Positions 46,953 to 57,120 are shown, numbered from the stretch's first letter. The stretch: 64,000 nucleotides of DNA from Sphingomonas japonica (GCF_006346325.1 NZ_VDYR01000001.1:1116001-1180000); one strand, 5' to 3'. Notes: generated by a model not told the origin, from the sequence alone. A program made the numbers and translations.

Positions 46953-48317
46953 ATGAATGCAGCGCCGAATTATCGAGTGATAATCGGCGCTGCATTTTTT
47001 TGTGTCGCCATCGTTCTCGGTGGCGGCGGCAGTCCATCTCCAGCCCCGGAACTCGCGGTCGAGCTTTGCGCATTGATCGCCGCGGTCCTGTTCGTAGCAT
47101 GCAGTCCCGCCAAAGGCGGTATGCCTCGTGACTGGGCATTACTGGCGCCGATGCTTGCGCTTCTGTGCCTGTGCATCGTCCAGCTGCTGCCGCTCCCGCC
47201 GTTACTCTGGAAGGCGCTTCCAGGCCGCGAACCGGTCATCGCCGCACTCGAGCTGGTCGAAAAATCCGATGAATGGGCGCCGATCTCGGTATCGCCTTAT
47301 CGAACGCTGGCAAGCGCGCTGGCGTTAATCCCACCGATCGTCATGTTCGGCATCGTTTCCACGCTTTCCAGAGCTGAGCGCTCATTGCTGCTGCGCGTGC
47401 TTGCCGCGCTCGGTCTCGCGAGTGCGGTCGTGGGGGCAGTCCAACTGGTTGGCGGCCGGGCAAATTGGCTGCGTTTCTATGAGAATACGCATCTAGGCTT
47501 CATCACCGGATTCCAGGCCAACCGAAACGCTGCGGCTGACCTTTTGCTGATCGCTGCGTTAGCGGTGCTCGCAAGTGCGCGAGCAACCCCGCGCATTTGG
47601 GAATCCACGCTCGGCAAATCGGTTACCCTCGGTGCGATCGGGCTGTTGGCCGTCTCGACCATCCTGACCGGCTCGCGTGCGGGTGTGGCGCTGATCCTCG
47701 TTGCGGCCGTGTTCTGCGTCCTCATGCTTTCCTGGCACCGCGTATCTCTGCGGCGATGGATCATCGGGGGGGGCATCACCATATTGGCCGGTCTGGCGAT
47801 TGTGGCGACGTTGAACGGTAACGCAAATCTCAACCGGACCTTCGAACGATTTGCGACACAAGAGACGCGGACGGCGATCTGGTCGGACACCAGCTATGCA
47901 ATCCAGCAATACTGGCCCGTCGGCTCCGGGATCGGGACGTTTGAGCCGACCTTCATTGCCGCCGAGCGACTAGAACTGGTAGATGCCAGTCGACCCAATC
48001 GCGCCCATAACGATTATCTGGAATTCCTTTTGGAAGCCGGCTTGGCAGGCATCATCCTGGTCCTGTGGAGCGCAGCAATTCTGGCGATCCGCTCGGTCGG
48101 GCAGATCCGCCGCCCGCCAAGCCGTGAAGCAAAGCTGCACGCCGTCTTCGCGCTGGGAGCATTGGCCGTTTTTGCGTTGCATTCATTGGTGGATTATCCG
48201 ATGCGCTCGATATCGCTCGCATGTGTTGCGGCATTTGCGGTCGGGCTGCTCACGCGGACGACTCACCAGTTGATGCCGATCGGCGTGAAAGCGGATCAGG
48301 GAGAAATTTTGAAATGA
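46953..48317 (+). CDS. O-antigen ligase / Wzy-like polysaccharide polymerase
   Basis: 454 aa inner-membrane protein with about 11 hydrophobic helices and the Wzy_C/O-antigen-ligase core ending in NRAHNDYLEFLLEAGLAG (His-Asn near residue 350). Expected to polymerise or ligate repeat units carried on undecaprenyl diphosphate. ATG 46953 retains the N-terminal helix and LGGGGSPSPAPEL, seen in related proteins; ATG 47121 is an alternative. An intrinsic terminator overlaps codons 2-17. The stop overlaps the Wza-like gene as ATGA. Confidence 0.87.
   Translation: MNAAPNYRVIIGAAFFCVAIVLGGGGSPSPAPELAVELCALIAAVLFVACSPAKGGMPRDWALLAPMLALLCLCIVQLLPLPPLLWKALPGREPVIAALELVEKSDEWAPISVSPYRTLASALALIPPIVMFGIVSTLSRAERSLLLRVLAALGLASAVVGAVQLVGGRANWLRFYENTHLGFITGFQANRNAAADLLLIAALAVLASARATPRIWESTLGKSVTLGAIGLLAVSTILTGSRAGVALILVAAVFCVLMLSWHRVSLRRWIIGGGITILAGLAIVATLNGNANLNRTFERFATQETRTAIWSDTSYAIQQYWPVGSGIGTFEPTFIAAERLELVDASRPNRAHNDYLEFLLEAGLAGIILVLWSAAILAIRSVGQIRRPPSREAKLHAVFALGALAVFALHSLVDYPMRSISLACVAAFAVGLLTRTTHQLMPIGVKADQGEILK
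46957..47001 (+). terminator. Intrinsic terminator inside the start of the polymerase gene
   Basis: ATGCAGCGCCGAATTATC (46957-46974) pairs with GATAATCGGCGCTGCAT (46979-46995) around a GAGT loop, 17 bp with one bulged A, followed by seven Ts (46995-47001). The first arm begins 4 bases after the A of the polymerase ATG. Confidence 0.85.
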
Positions 48318-49003
48318 ACTGGGGCCGATTGGCGACGTCGTTGATGCTCGCAGCGACCGTCGGCGCATGTAGTTCGGTTGCTCCGAACCTCCCCCGCGGT
48401 GCGAGCGCCTATTCGGTAATTCCCGCCGCGTCTGGAACGGATACGACAAGAAATTACGAGATCGGTCCGCTCGATGTGCTGCAGGTCACCGTCTTTCAGG
48501 AGCCCGACTTGTCGTTTGACGAGTTGCAGGTCGATGCGGCGGGGAATTTGCTGTTTCCGCTGATCGGTGATGTCAGGGCCACCGGAAAGACCGCTCGCGA
48601 CCTCTCGCTGGAGATCGCGCAACGGCTCGGTGAACGCTATCTGGTCAATCCGCAGGTCTCTGTCCTCATCCGGTCCTCAGTTTCCCAGCGGGTCACTGTC
48701 GAAGGCAACGTGACCGAGCCCGGTGTTTATGACATCCGCGGCACCTCGACGTTGCTGGAGGCGCTCGCGCGAGCCAAAAGTCCTACTCGTGTCGCAAAGC
48801 TAGATGAAGTTGTGGTGTTCCGCGTCATCGACGGCACGCGAATGGGCGCAGTATTCGACGTAAAAGCAATCCGGGAAGGCGAGGCAGATGATCCGGTGTT
48901 GCTAGGCGGAGATACCGTCGTGGTAGGGTTCGACTCGGTCAAGGGTGCATTCCGAGACTTCCTCACTACCGCGCCGTTCTTTGCCGTCTTCAGTCGGTTC
49001 TAG
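48314..49003 (+). CDS. Wza-like polysaccharide export lipoprotein
   Basis: 229 aa from ATG 48314, overlapping the previous stop (ATGA). Lipoprotein signal with lipobox near ATVGACSS. Poly_export domain (YEIGPLDVLQVTVFQEPDLS, LLFPLIGDVRATGKTARDL) followed by an SLBB domain (VTVEGNVTEPGVYDIRGTST). It should form the outer-membrane/periplasmic export channel for exopolysaccharide together with the kinase encoded next. Shorter than E. coli Wza, with one SLBB domain. Confidence 0.93.
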   Translation: MNWGRLATSLMLAATVGACSSVAPNLPRGASAYSVIPAASGTDTTRNYEIGPLDVLQVTVFQEPDLSFDELQVDAAGNLLFPLIGDVRATGKTARDLSLEIAQRLGERYLVNPQVSVLIRSSVSQRVTVEGNVTEPGVYDIRGTSTLLEALARAKSPTRVAKLDEVVVFRVIDGTRMGAVFDVKAIREGEADDPVLLGGDTVVVGFDSVKGAFRDFLTTAPFFAVFSRF

Positions 49004-49022
49004 TTCGTATGAGGAACGTCAA

Positions 49023-51212
49023 GTGAGTATTGGTTCGACCTCTGCGGAATCCGGCCGGAACGGATATCTCGATCTCGACGGCGATGGAGAGCGTTCGCCA
49101 TATCCTGCCGGATTTGGATTGGACTTCCGCCGGATCTGGGTGCTGTTGCGCCGCAATGCGCTGATTATCGCAGGCATCGTGACCGTTGCGGCAATCATCG
49201 GTCTGATTGCGACGCTGCTGATGCAACCGACCTACATCGCGGAAGCAAGTGTGCAGATCGAGCAGGAAACCGATCGGGTGCTGGAAAGCCAATCGGTGGA
49301 ACCGGTCGCCGCATATCAGGATGCCGATCGCTTCCTGCAGACGCAGACGGACATTCTGCGCAGCCGGGCGATGTCTCGCCGTGTTGCGCAGGCGCTCAAT
49401 CTGCTGGACGCGAATTCATTTTTTGAAGCGATGGGCACAGAGCCGCCGGAAGAAATTCCTGGCATGACGCTTCAGCAGGCCAAGCGAGATGCGGTTGTTG
49501 ATCTCTTGCTCGAGAACCTGCTGATCTCGCTACCTCAGGACTCGCGCTTGGTCACCATCGGGTTCCGCAGCCCCAATCCGCGCCTGGCTGCCCGGATTGC
49601 CAATACCTACGCTACCGAATTCATCCGCAGCAATCTCGAACGCAAGTTCGAGAGTTCCTCTTATGCCCGGGACTTTCTTTCCAAACAATTGGCTGAGACC
49701 AAGGCGCGGCTGGAACAGTCCGAGCGGGAGGTAAATGCCTATGCCCGACAAGCAGGATTAATTCGCACCGAAGATGACGTCGAGGGTGGATCCGGCCAGC
49801 AATCAGTGACGTCGGCGAGCCTGGTTCAGCTCAACGCCGCCGCTAACGATGCAATTGCGGCACGCATCGCTGCCGAGCAGAAGTGGCGCTCGGTCGAACG
49901 CACTCCGGCGCTAAGCATTCCCGACGTGCTTGCAAACCAGGCCATTCAGGGGCTGCTCCAGCAGCGATCGGAGCGCACCGCCGCGTTGCAGCAAGAACTA
50001 GAACGGCACAGGGAATCGCATCCAACTGTATTGCAGCTGCGGGCCCAGATTGGTGAAGTCAATTCGCAGATCGACACGCTTGCAGCGGGGATACGCTCTT
50101 CGATCTATAATCAATATCAATCTGCTCTGCTGCGCGAACGGTCCCTAATCGCCGAGGTCGGGCAGTCCAAGGGCGCGCGGTTGGCCGAGCAGGACCGCGG
50201 AGTTCGGTTCAACATCCTCGCGCGCGAAGCGGATACCAACCGAACACTCTATGACGGGCTGTTGCAGCGGTTCAAGGAAGTAAGCGCCGCGGCGGGGATC
50301 AGTTCCAACAACATCTCGATCGTGGATGAAGCCGAACAGCCGACCGAACCAGATTCACCGAAGTTACCGCTGAACCTTGCCTTGTCGATCCTGATTGGCC
50401 TTGCTGCTGCGTTGGGCATTGTTTTCATCCGCGAGCAGTTGGACGACGCAATTCGCGCGCCTGAGGATGTCGAGACCAAGCTTTCGGCAACGACGCTTGG
50501 CATCATCCCTGCTGTAGATGAAAGACCTATCGATCAGTTGTCCGATCCGCGCTCACCTGTCAGCGAAGCGTATAACGCGTTGCGAACTGCTCTGCTCTAT
50601 TCGACATCCGAGGGCCTTCCGGCGAGCATGTTTGTAACGAGCAGTCAGGCAAGCGAAGGCAAATCGACAACCAGTCTGGCAATCGCGGTCGGACTGGCCA
50701 AACTGGGCAAAAAGGTTGTGCTAATCGACACCGACTTGCGTCGGCCCGCGATGCACATCCTGCTCGGGTTGCCCAATGGCCTGGGGCTTTCCGATCTGTT
50801 GACCTCAACCCAGTCGCTTTCTGCAGCACTGCGTCCAACTTCTCACGAGAACCTCTCCTTTGTTTCGTCGGGACCGGTTCCGCCAAGCCCGACCGAGTTG
50901 CTTGGTGGAATGCGGTTTCCGGAGATCGTCGCCGAGCTTGAGGCAGATTTCGACGCCGTTGTAATCGACGGGCCACCCGTGCTGGGCCTTGCCGACGCCC
51001 CTATCGTCGCAGGGATTGCAGCCGGAACAGTCTTTGTCGTCGAGGCCAATCGCGGGCATCGCGGCGGCACCAAATCAGCCATGCGACGTTTGCGTTCGGC
51101 TCGTGCATCGATCCTTGGCGTCGTGCTGACGAAATTCGACAACCGCAAAGCCGGGTCGGATTATGGCAATTATGGAAATGACTATTACAGCTATGGTCAT
51201 CACCAGGATTGA
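49023..51212 (+). CDS. Wzc-like chain-length regulator and tyrosine autokinase
   Basis: 729 aa from GTG 49023 (GAGGAA upstream). Wzz domain with first transmembrane helix (NALIIAGIVTVAAIIGLIAT), long periplasmic coiled coil, GNVR-type segment (LYDGLLQRFKEVSAAAGISS), second helix (LPLNLALSILIGLAAALGIV), then a BY-kinase with Walker A SQASEGKSTTS near residue 543, Walker A' VVLIDTDLRRP and Walker B VVIDGPPVLG. The C-terminal tyrosine cluster (SDYGNYGNDYYSYG) is the autophosphorylation tail. Controls polymer length and export. Confidence 0.95.
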   Translation: MSIGSTSAESGRNGYLDLDGDGERSPYPAGFGLDFRRIWVLLRRNALIIAGIVTVAAIIGLIATLLMQPTYIAEASVQIEQETDRVLESQSVEPVAAYQDADRFLQTQTDILRSRAMSRRVAQALNLLDANSFFEAMGTEPPEEIPGMTLQQAKRDAVVDLLLENLLISLPQDSRLVTIGFRSPNPRLAARIANTYATEFIRSNLERKFESSSYARDFLSKQLAETKARLEQSEREVNAYARQAGLIRTEDDVEGGSGQQSVTSASLVQLNAAANDAIAARIAAEQKWRSVERTPALSIPDVLANQAIQGLLQQRSERTAALQQELERHRESHPTVLQLRAQIGEVNSQIDTLAAGIRSSIYNQYQSALLRERSLIAEVGQSKGARLAEQDRGVRFNILAREADTNRTLYDGLLQRFKEVSAAAGISSNNISIVDEAEQPTEPDSPKLPLNLALSILIGLAAALGIVFIREQLDDAIRAPEDVETKLSATTLGIIPAVDERPIDQLSDPRSPVSEAYNALRTALLYSTSEGLPASMFVTSSQASEGKSTTSLAIAVGLAKLGKKVVLIDTDLRRPAMHILLGLPNGLGLSDLLTSTQSLSAALRPTSHENLSFVSSGPVPPSPTELLGGMRFPEIVAELEADFDAVVIDGPPVLGLADAPIVAGIAAGTVFVVEANRGHRGGTKSAMRRLRSARASILGVVLTKFDNRKAGSDYGNYGNDYYSYGHHQD

Positions 51213-51241
51213 TGGATGGTTGACCTGACCGCAGATCGACC

Positions 51242-52417
51242 GTGACCCTGACGCGCAGTCTTGTTTGCGGGTTGGCGGTCATTCCGTTGGCTTTGCTCGG
51301 CCTGATTAATGCGCAGCAGCGTGGGGTTGATCTAGGGCTTGAGCGGGAAGCTGCCGAGTTTGGTGGAGAAGATGCCTATGCGCTGGCGGTGCGGGCAGTA
51401 GAGATCGGTGAGTTGCCGACTGCCAAGCGTCATTTGAAAGACTATGTCACGAGCAGTCCGATGGATGCCCGCGGGCTTTCGCTGGTTGGAGGACTGGCAG
51501 CGCAGGCTCAAAATGCGCTTGGCACTGACGCGGCCTTTCGGGCGGCTGCGTTGCTCGGTTGGCGCGACGTCCCAACCCAGCTTTATTGGTTTTCGACGGC
51601 ACTTGCTGCGAACGATGTCACAACCGCCGCACAGCGGCTCGACGCGCTACTTCGCACTTCAACTAGCACACAGCTAACCGAACCCTTGCTCGCAACGCTT
51701 GAAGCCATCCCGGCCGGTCGCGAGGCCGTCACGGCACGTCTGGCGCTCAACCCGGACTGGGCGGCGAGTTATGTACAGTCCGTATCCACCCTGCAGAACG
51801 AGCAGGCCACTGCACGGATGGACGTCATTCGTCGCGCGCATAATGCCGGCCTGACCGTGGCTTGCGAGGATATCGGCTACACTGTCAATGCGCTCGCACG
51901 AAAGCAAAGTCTCGACATGGCGTTCGCTCTGTGGTCGATCGGTTGCGCGAATGGTCAGGCTCGAGCGAACACGTTGCGCAATGCCGATTTCGAAGAACCG
52001 CTTCCGCAGGCAGCAAGAGCGGAGTCGCCATTTGACTGGGCACTCTCCTCAAGTGGATCGATGCAGGTGTCGATCGAGCCCATTTCCGGACGAAGCGGCA
52101 ACGTGCTTCAGATACGCTCGTCGGGCACCATCTCCGAGCCCAGTGCGAGCCAGATCGTACGACTGGCACCCGGAAACTACGAAGTTACATGGCAGTCATC
52201 GGCTCCGAAAACGCCAGACGAGATGATGCGGCCGGTCGTCCGGTGCCTGGAAACCGGATATTCCATCGCGACCGAGAAAATCGAGGATCGTGCGGTACGT
52301 GTCGCAATTCCTGAAAATTGTGACTGGCAAAGCTTCGCTATCGTTCCGCCGACAAGGATTTCGGCAGCGGCCGCCCCATGGTGGATCGATCAGATCAGGA
52401 TTCGCCCACTCGGATGA
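51242..52417 (+). CDS. Hypothetical TPR-like protein of the EPS operon
   Basis: 391 aa from GTG 51242, 29 nt after the kinase gene. N-terminal hydrophobic signal (LVCGLAVIPLALLGLINAQQ), a helical repeat region (ALAVRAVEIGELPTAKRHLK to ARLALNPDW), and a C-terminal beta-rich part (NADFEEPLPQA, FDWALSSSGSMQVSIEP, NYEVTWQSSA, DWQSFAIVPPTRIS) resembling a carbohydrate-binding jelly roll. No family recognised. Its place suggests a periplasmic helper in polymer assembly or export (inference). Confidence 0.75.
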   Translation: MTLTRSLVCGLAVIPLALLGLINAQQRGVDLGLEREAAEFGGEDAYALAVRAVEIGELPTAKRHLKDYVTSSPMDARGLSLVGGLAAQAQNALGTDAAFRAAALLGWRDVPTQLYWFSTALAANDVTTAAQRLDALLRTSTSTQLTEPLLATLEAIPAGREAVTARLALNPDWAASYVQSVSTLQNEQATARMDVIRRAHNAGLTVACEDIGYTVNALARKQSLDMAFALWSIGCANGQARANTLRNADFEEPLPQAARAESPFDWALSSSGSMQVSIEPISGRSGNVLQIRSSGTISEPSASQIVRLAPGNYEVTWQSSAPKTPDEMMRPVVRCLETGYSIATEKIEDRAVRVAIPENCDWQSFAIVPPTRISAAAAPWWIDQIRIRPLG

Positions 52418-52717
52418 CGGATGTCGGGCAACCAGGGTGCTATAAATCAGGGGCGGGCGACGGCCCTGACGGCGATTATTCTCCGCAGGAACCCTAATGC
52501 CATCGGCTTGGTGGCGTCCAATTTTCAACAACGTACTAACAGCGCGGTTGCCGACCGCTGGCGGACCTCAGAGACCCAAGCTCCACCAGCATCCCCACAA
52601 AAGTTTCTTGTTCACGGTTTCTACCATAACCGAGCATAAGGCGCCGATGCTGCACGACAACATTCCGGTTTACCGCCTTTCGACCTCGCCAATGCCCTCT
52701 ATGGACCCGGCGCTGGC
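52418..52717. other. Intergenic region between EPS operon and cysD
   Basis: About 300 bp without a firm gene. A small stem TCAGGG/CCCTGA (52448-52472 region) is too weak to call a terminator. No clear sigma-70 promoter was found. A 24-codon frame at 52647-52721 overlaps the cysD start. Confidence 0.5.
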
Positions 52718-52721
52718 ATGA
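52647..52721 (+). CDS. Candidate 24-aa leader ORF coupled to cysD
   Basis: ATG 52647, preceded by AAGG, encodes [20 protein letters not shown] and four more residues, and its TGA overlaps the cysD ATG (ATGA). It could provide translational coupling, or be chance; it contains no run of Cys or Met codons that would suggest classical attenuation. Confidence 0.25.
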   Translation: MLHDNIPVYRLSTSPMPSMDPALA

Positions 52722-53626
52722 CGGCGGTTCGCTCCCTCACCCATCTCGACCGTCTCGAGGCCGAATCGATCCATATCCTGCGCGAGGTGGCGGCCGAGGC
52801 CGAGAAGCCGGTGATGCTGTATTCGGTGGGCAAGGATTCGGCGGTGATGCTGCATCTTGCCAGGAAGGCCTTCTATCCCTCGCCCCCGCCCTTTCCCCTG
52901 TTGCATGTCGATACGACGTGGAAGTTCCGGGCGATGTACGAGCTTCGCGATCGCGCCGCGGCGGAGGCGGGAATGGAATTGCTCGTCCATCGCAATCCCG
53001 AAGCGATGGCACGGGGCATCAATCCGTTCGACCATGGCGCGCTCCATACCGACATGTGGAAGACCGATGGGCTGAAGCAGGCGCTCGACCTGCACGGGTT
53101 CGACGTGGCATTCGGCGGCGCGCGGCGCGACGAGGAAAAGAGCCGGGCGAAGGAACGCGTGTTCAGTTTCCGATCGGCATCGCATCGCTGGGATCCCAAG
53201 GCGCAGCGCCCCGAACTGTGGCGGCTCTACAATGCCCGCAAGGCCAGGGGCGAGAGCATTCGCGTGTTCCCGATCTCGAACTGGACCGAGCTCGATATCT
53301 GGCAATATATCCTGCAGGAGCGGATCGAGATCGTTCCGCTCTATTTCGCAGCGCCGCGTCCGACCGTGGTCCGCGACGGGCTGACGCTGATGGTCGACGA
53401 CGACCGGTTCCCGCTTGAAGCCGGCGAGGAGCCGGTATTGAGGTCGATCCGATTTCGGACGCTAGGCTGCTACCCGCTGACCGGCGCCGTCGAGAGCGAA
53501 GCGGCGACGTTGCCCGAAATCATCCAGGAGATGCTGCTCACCACGACGTCGGAACGCCAGGGCCGCGCGATCGACCACGACCAGGCGGCGTCGATGGAAA
53601 AGAAGAAGCAGGAGGGCTATTTCTGA
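52718..53626 (+). CDS. cysD: Sulfate adenylyltransferase subunit 2 CysD
   Basis: 302 aa. PP-loop ATP pyrophosphatase that makes APS from ATP and sulfate. Motifs: [19 protein letters not shown] (PP-loop), [35 protein letters not shown], and C-terminal [16 protein letters not shown]. Works with CysN encoded 1 nt overlapping downstream (TGATG). Normal length. Confidence 0.97.
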   Translation: MTAVRSLTHLDRLEAESIHILREVAAEAEKPVMLYSVGKDSAVMLHLARKAFYPSPPPFPLLHVDTTWKFRAMYELRDRAAAEAGMELLVHRNPEAMARGINPFDHGALHTDMWKTDGLKQALDLHGFDVAFGGARRDEEKSRAKERVFSFRSASHRWDPKAQRPELWRLYNARKARGESIRVFPISNWTELDIWQYILQERIEIVPLYFAAPRPTVVRDGLTLMVDDDRFPLEAGEEPVLRSIRFRTLGCYPLTGAVESEAATLPEIIQEMLLTTTSERQGRAIDHDQAASMEKKKQEGYF

Positions 53627-55533
53627 TGGCTGGTCAGGAAAGCGCCTATCGCGTCGACGCACTCGTGGCCGAGGATATCGACGCCTATCTGGCTCAGCAC
53701 CAGGCAAAATCGCTGCTGCGCTTCATCACCTGCGGATCGGTCGATGACGGCAAATCGACACTGATCGGACGGCTGCTCTACGATTCGAAGATGATCTTCG
53801 AGGACCAGCTCTCCGCGCTGGAAGCCGATTCGAAGCGGGTCGGGACGCAAGGGCAGAATATCGATTTCGCGCTGCTCGTCGATGGTCTTGCCGCCGAGCG
53901 CGAGCAGGGCATCACGATCGATGTCGCCTATCGCTTCTTCGCCACCGAAAAGCGCAAGTTCATCGTCGCTGACACGCCCGGTCACGAGCAATATACCCGC
54001 AACATGGTCACCGGTGCATCGACTGCCGACCTTGCCGTGATCCTGATCGACGCGCGCAAGGGCGTGCTGACCCAGACGCGGCGGCACAGCTACCTCGCCC
54101 ATCTGATCGGCATCCGCCACATCGTCCTTGCGGTGAACAAGATGGATCTGGTCGGATACGACCGGCAGGTGTTCGACCGTATCGTCGCCGACTATCGCGC
54201 GTTCGCGAACTCCATCGGCATCGACGCGTTCACGCCAATCCCGATCTCCGGGCTGGGCGGAGACAATATCGCCAGCAGGTCGGCGATCACTCCCTGGTAT
54301 TCCGGGCCCACGCTGATCGAGCATCTGGAAACGGTCGACGTGGACATCGACGCCGTCGCTACCGAACCATTCCGAATGCCGGTGCAATGGGTCAACCGTC
54401 CCAATCTCGATTTCCGCGGCTTTTCGGGGTTGATCGCCAGCGGCACCGTGCGCCCCGGCGATGCGGTGCGCATCGTACCATCGGGTCGCACTTCGAAGAT
54501 CGCCCGGATCGTGGCGATGGGGGGCGATCTGGATGAGGCGCGGGCCGGTCAGTCGGTGACGATCACGCTGGCGGACGAGATCGACTGTTCTCGCGGCGAT
54601 CTGATCGCAGCCGCGTCCGCACCGCCCGAGGTCGCCGACCAGTTCCAGGCGACGATCGTCTGGATGGATGCCGAGCCCATGCTGGTGGGCCGGGCATATT
54701 GGCTCAAGATTGGTGCTCAGATGGTCAGCGCCACTATCCAGGAGCCGCGCCATGCGGTGGACGTCAACACGATGGCCGAACTGTCGGTCAGGACTCTCGA
54801 GCTGAACGATATCGGCGTGGCGGAAGTCTATACCGATCGCCCGATCGCGTTTGAAGCCTATGCGACCAATCGCGACCTCGGCGGGTTCATCCTGATCGAC
54901 AAGATCACCAACGCCACGGTCGCCGCCGGCCTGCTCAGCTTCGCGCTGCGCCGGAGCCAGAATGTCCATTGGCAGTCGATCGAGATCACCCGCGACGCTC
55001 ATGCCGCGCAAAAGGGTCAGCGACCCAAGTTGCTATGGTTTACCGGCCTGTCGGGATCGGGCAAATCGACGATCGCCAACCTGGTCGAAAAAAGGCTGCA
55101 CGCACTGGGCAAGCATAGCTTCCTCCTCGATGGCGATAACATCCGCCATGGCCTGAACCGCGACTTGGGCTTCACCGACGCCGATCGCATCGAGAATATC
55201 CGCCGCGTCGGCGAGGTCGCCAAGCTGATGACCGATGCCGGGCTGATCGTGCTGACGGCGTTCATCTCGCCGTTCAGGGCCGAGCGCTCGATGGTTCGGT
55301 CGATGTTCGCCGAACGCGACTTCATCGAGATCTTCATCAGCACCCCGCTCGCGGTCGCCGAGGAGCGCGACGTCAAGGGGCTGTACAAGAAAGCTCGGGC
55401 TGGTGACCTCAAGAACTTCACCGGCATCGACAGCCCCTATGAAGAACCCGAAGCGCCGGAACTCATCATCGATACGACGGCGATGTCGCCCGACGATGCC
55501 GCCGACCTGATCGTCAGGACCTGCTTGGCATGA
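53626..55533 (+). CDS. cysNC: Bifunctional sulfate adenylyltransferase subunit 1 / APS kinase CysNC
   Basis: 635 aa fusion. CysN GTPase part (1-455) with G1 [20 protein letters not shown]3 [12 protein letters not shown] and G4 NKMDLVGYD; CysC part (about 465-635) with P-loop [16 protein letters not shown] near residue 475 and [15 protein letters not shown]. Together with CysD it makes PAPS from sulfate. The cysDNC-cysQ block here has no cysH, cysI or cysJ next to it. Confidence 0.97.
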   Translation: MAGQESAYRVDALVAEDIDAYLAQHQAKSLLRFITCGSVDDGKSTLIGRLLYDSKMIFEDQLSALEADSKRVGTQGQNIDFALLVDGLAAEREQGITIDVAYRFFATEKRKFIVADTPGHEQYTRNMVTGASTADLAVILIDARKGVLTQTRRHSYLAHLIGIRHIVLAVNKMDLVGYDRQVFDRIVADYRAFANSIGIDAFTPIPISGLGGDNIASRSAITPWYSGPTLIEHLETVDVDIDAVATEPFRMPVQWVNRPNLDFRGFSGLIASGTVRPGDAVRIVPSGRTSKIARIVAMGGDLDEARAGQSVTITLADEIDCSRGDLIAAASAPPEVADQFQATIVWMDAEPMLVGRAYWLKIGAQMVSATIQEPRHAVDVNTMAELSVRTLELNDIGVAEVYTDRPIAFEAYATNRDLGGFILIDKITNATVAAGLLSFALRRSQNVHWQSIEITRDAHAAQKGQRPKLLWFTGLSGSGKSTIANLVEKRLHALGKHSFLLDGDNIRHGLNRDLGFTDADRIENIRRVGEVAKLMTDAGLIVLTAFISPFRAERSMVRSMFAERDFIEIFISTPLAVAEERDVKGLYKKARAGDLKNFTGIDSPYEEPEAPELIIDTTAMSPDDAADLIVRTCLA

Positions 55534-56297
55534 CACAGATGTCTGACGCCGCCCTCGCTCGCGCGATTGCGGACGCCGCGGGGCAAGTCCTGATGGCGGT
55601 GCGCGGCAGCGGGTTGTTCGCAGGCAAGGCGCTGGGAGCGGCGGGCGATCGCGTGGCGAATGCGCTGATCCTGGAAAAGCTGGCGCAGGTCCGGCCGGAC
55701 GACGCCATCCTGTCCGAAGAAAGCGCCGACGACGCGGTCCGGCTCGACCGCAGCCGGGTATGGATTGTCGACCCGCTCGACGGAACTCGTGAATATTCCG
55801 AAGGGCGCAGCGATTGGGCGGTGCATGTCGCGTTGGCGATCGACGGTGCGCCGGCGGCTGGGGCGGTCGCCCTGCCTGCGCTCGGTGAAACCTTCGCGAC
55901 GGATCGGCCAGCCGCGCTTCCGCCTGCCGGGCAGTCGTTGAGGATGGTGGTCAGTCGCACCCGCCCGGCTCCCGAAGCGGAAATGGTCGCTGCGGCGATC
56001 GGCGCGTCGCTGGTGCCGATGGGCTCGGCCGGGGCGAAGGCGATGGCGATCCTGCGCGACGAAGCCGACATCTATGTCCATAGCGGCGGACAATATGAAT
56101 GGGACAGCTGCGCTCCGATCGCGGTGGCGGCGGCAAGCGGACTGCACGTCTCGCGGATCGACGGCTCGCCGCTCGTGTACAATCGTCGCGACGTGTACCT
56201 TCCCGACCTGCTGATCTGCCGCGAGGATATCGCAGGCCGTGTCCTCTGGCTGATCGCCAACGCCGCGAAGGCACCCGCCACCGTCCAAGCCCCTTGA
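55530..56297 (+). CDS. cysQ: 3'(2'),5'-bisphosphate nucleotidase CysQ
   Basis: 255 aa Li+-sensitive inositol-monophosphatase-fold enzyme that turns PAP, the by-product of PAPS use, into AMP. Motifs: [20 protein letters not shown], metal site [20 protein letters not shown] and [23 protein letters not shown] overlaps the cysNC stop (ATGA). Its presence is consistent with heavy PAPS turnover. Confidence 0.94.
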   Translation: MTQMSDAALARAIADAAGQVLMAVRGSGLFAGKALGAAGDRVANALILEKLAQVRPDDAILSEESADDAVRLDRSRVWIVDPLDGTREYSEGRSDWAVHVALAIDGAPAAGAVALPALGETFATDRPAALPPAGQSLRMVVSRTRPAPEAEMVAAAIGASLVPMGSAGAKAMAILRDEADIYVHSGGQYEWDSCAPIAVAAASGLHVSRIDGSPLVYNRRDVYLPDLLICREDIAGRVLWLIANAAKAPATVQAP

Positions 56298-56340
56298 CTG
56301 TACCCGCCGTCATGGCACCCCAGTCGCACAGGGGGCTTTG

Positions 56341-57120
56341 ATGGACTGGCTAAATGCCGTTGCCGGATTGCTGGTCGGGATCATCGTCGGCGTGACGGGG
56401 GTTGGTGGTGGATCCTTGATGTCGCCGCTGCTGATCCTGTTCTTCGGCGTCGCGCCGGCGACTGCGATCGGGACCGACCTGTGGTTCGCGGCGATTACCA
56501 AGTCGGTCGGCGGCTACGTGCATCATCGGCAAAGCAGCGTCGCGCTCGACATCGTCGGGTTGCTGGCGATCGGCAGCATTCCGGCGGCGATATTGACGGG
56601 TCTATGGCTGTGGCAGTTCGGCGGCACCTCGATGCGCAGCGATGTGCTGTCGCAACTGCTCGGCATCGTCCTGATCCTGACGTCGGTCGCGACCCTGCTG
56701 CGGCAGCGCGTTGCCCGCTTCGCATTGTCACTGTCGATCCGCCAACACCCCGCCTTTACGACGTTCAAACGGATTGCCACGATCCTTGCGGGAGCGCTGC
56801 TGGGGATTATGGTCACGCTGACATCGGTCGGCGCCGGCGCACTAGGCGCGACGATGCTGCTGTGTCTGTATCCCAAGCGGCTGTCGCTGCATCAGTTGGT
56901 CGGGACCGACATCGCCCACGCCGTCCCGATCGCCTTGGTCGGGGGGATCATCCACCTGCTGATCGGGACGGTCGACTGGGCATTGCTCGCCATGCTGCTG
57001 GTCGGATCGATCCCGGGGATCATCGTCGGGTCAAGACTAGCCGCGCTGATCCCCGAAGCGCTGATCCGGCCCGCTTTGGCGGTCGTCCTGGTCTTTGCCG
57101 GGCTCAAGCTAATTGTCTGA
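56341..57120 (+). CDS. TauE/SafE-family membrane transporter
   Basis: 259 aa with about eight hydrophobic helices. The repeated family motif appears at the start (IIVGVTGVGGGSLMSPLLIL) and in the middle (VTLTSVGAGALGATMLLCLY). The family moves sulfite, sulfoacetate, sulfate or other organic anions. Gene order after cysQ suggests sulfate or sulfite transport tied to sulfur assimilation. ATG 56341 is used, a TTG directly before it is less likely. Confidence 0.88.
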   Translation: MDWLNAVAGLLVGIIVGVTGVGGGSLMSPLLILFFGVAPATAIGTDLWFAAITKSVGGYVHHRQSSVALDIVGLLAIGSIPAAILTGLWLWQFGGTSMRSDVLSQLLGIVLILTSVATLLRQRVARFALSLSIRQHPAFTTFKRIATILAGALLGIMVTLTSVGAGALGATMLLCLYPKRLSLHQLVGTDIAHAVPIALVGGIIHLLIGTVDWALLAMLLVGSIPGIIVGSRLAALIPEALIRPALAVVLVFAGLKLIV

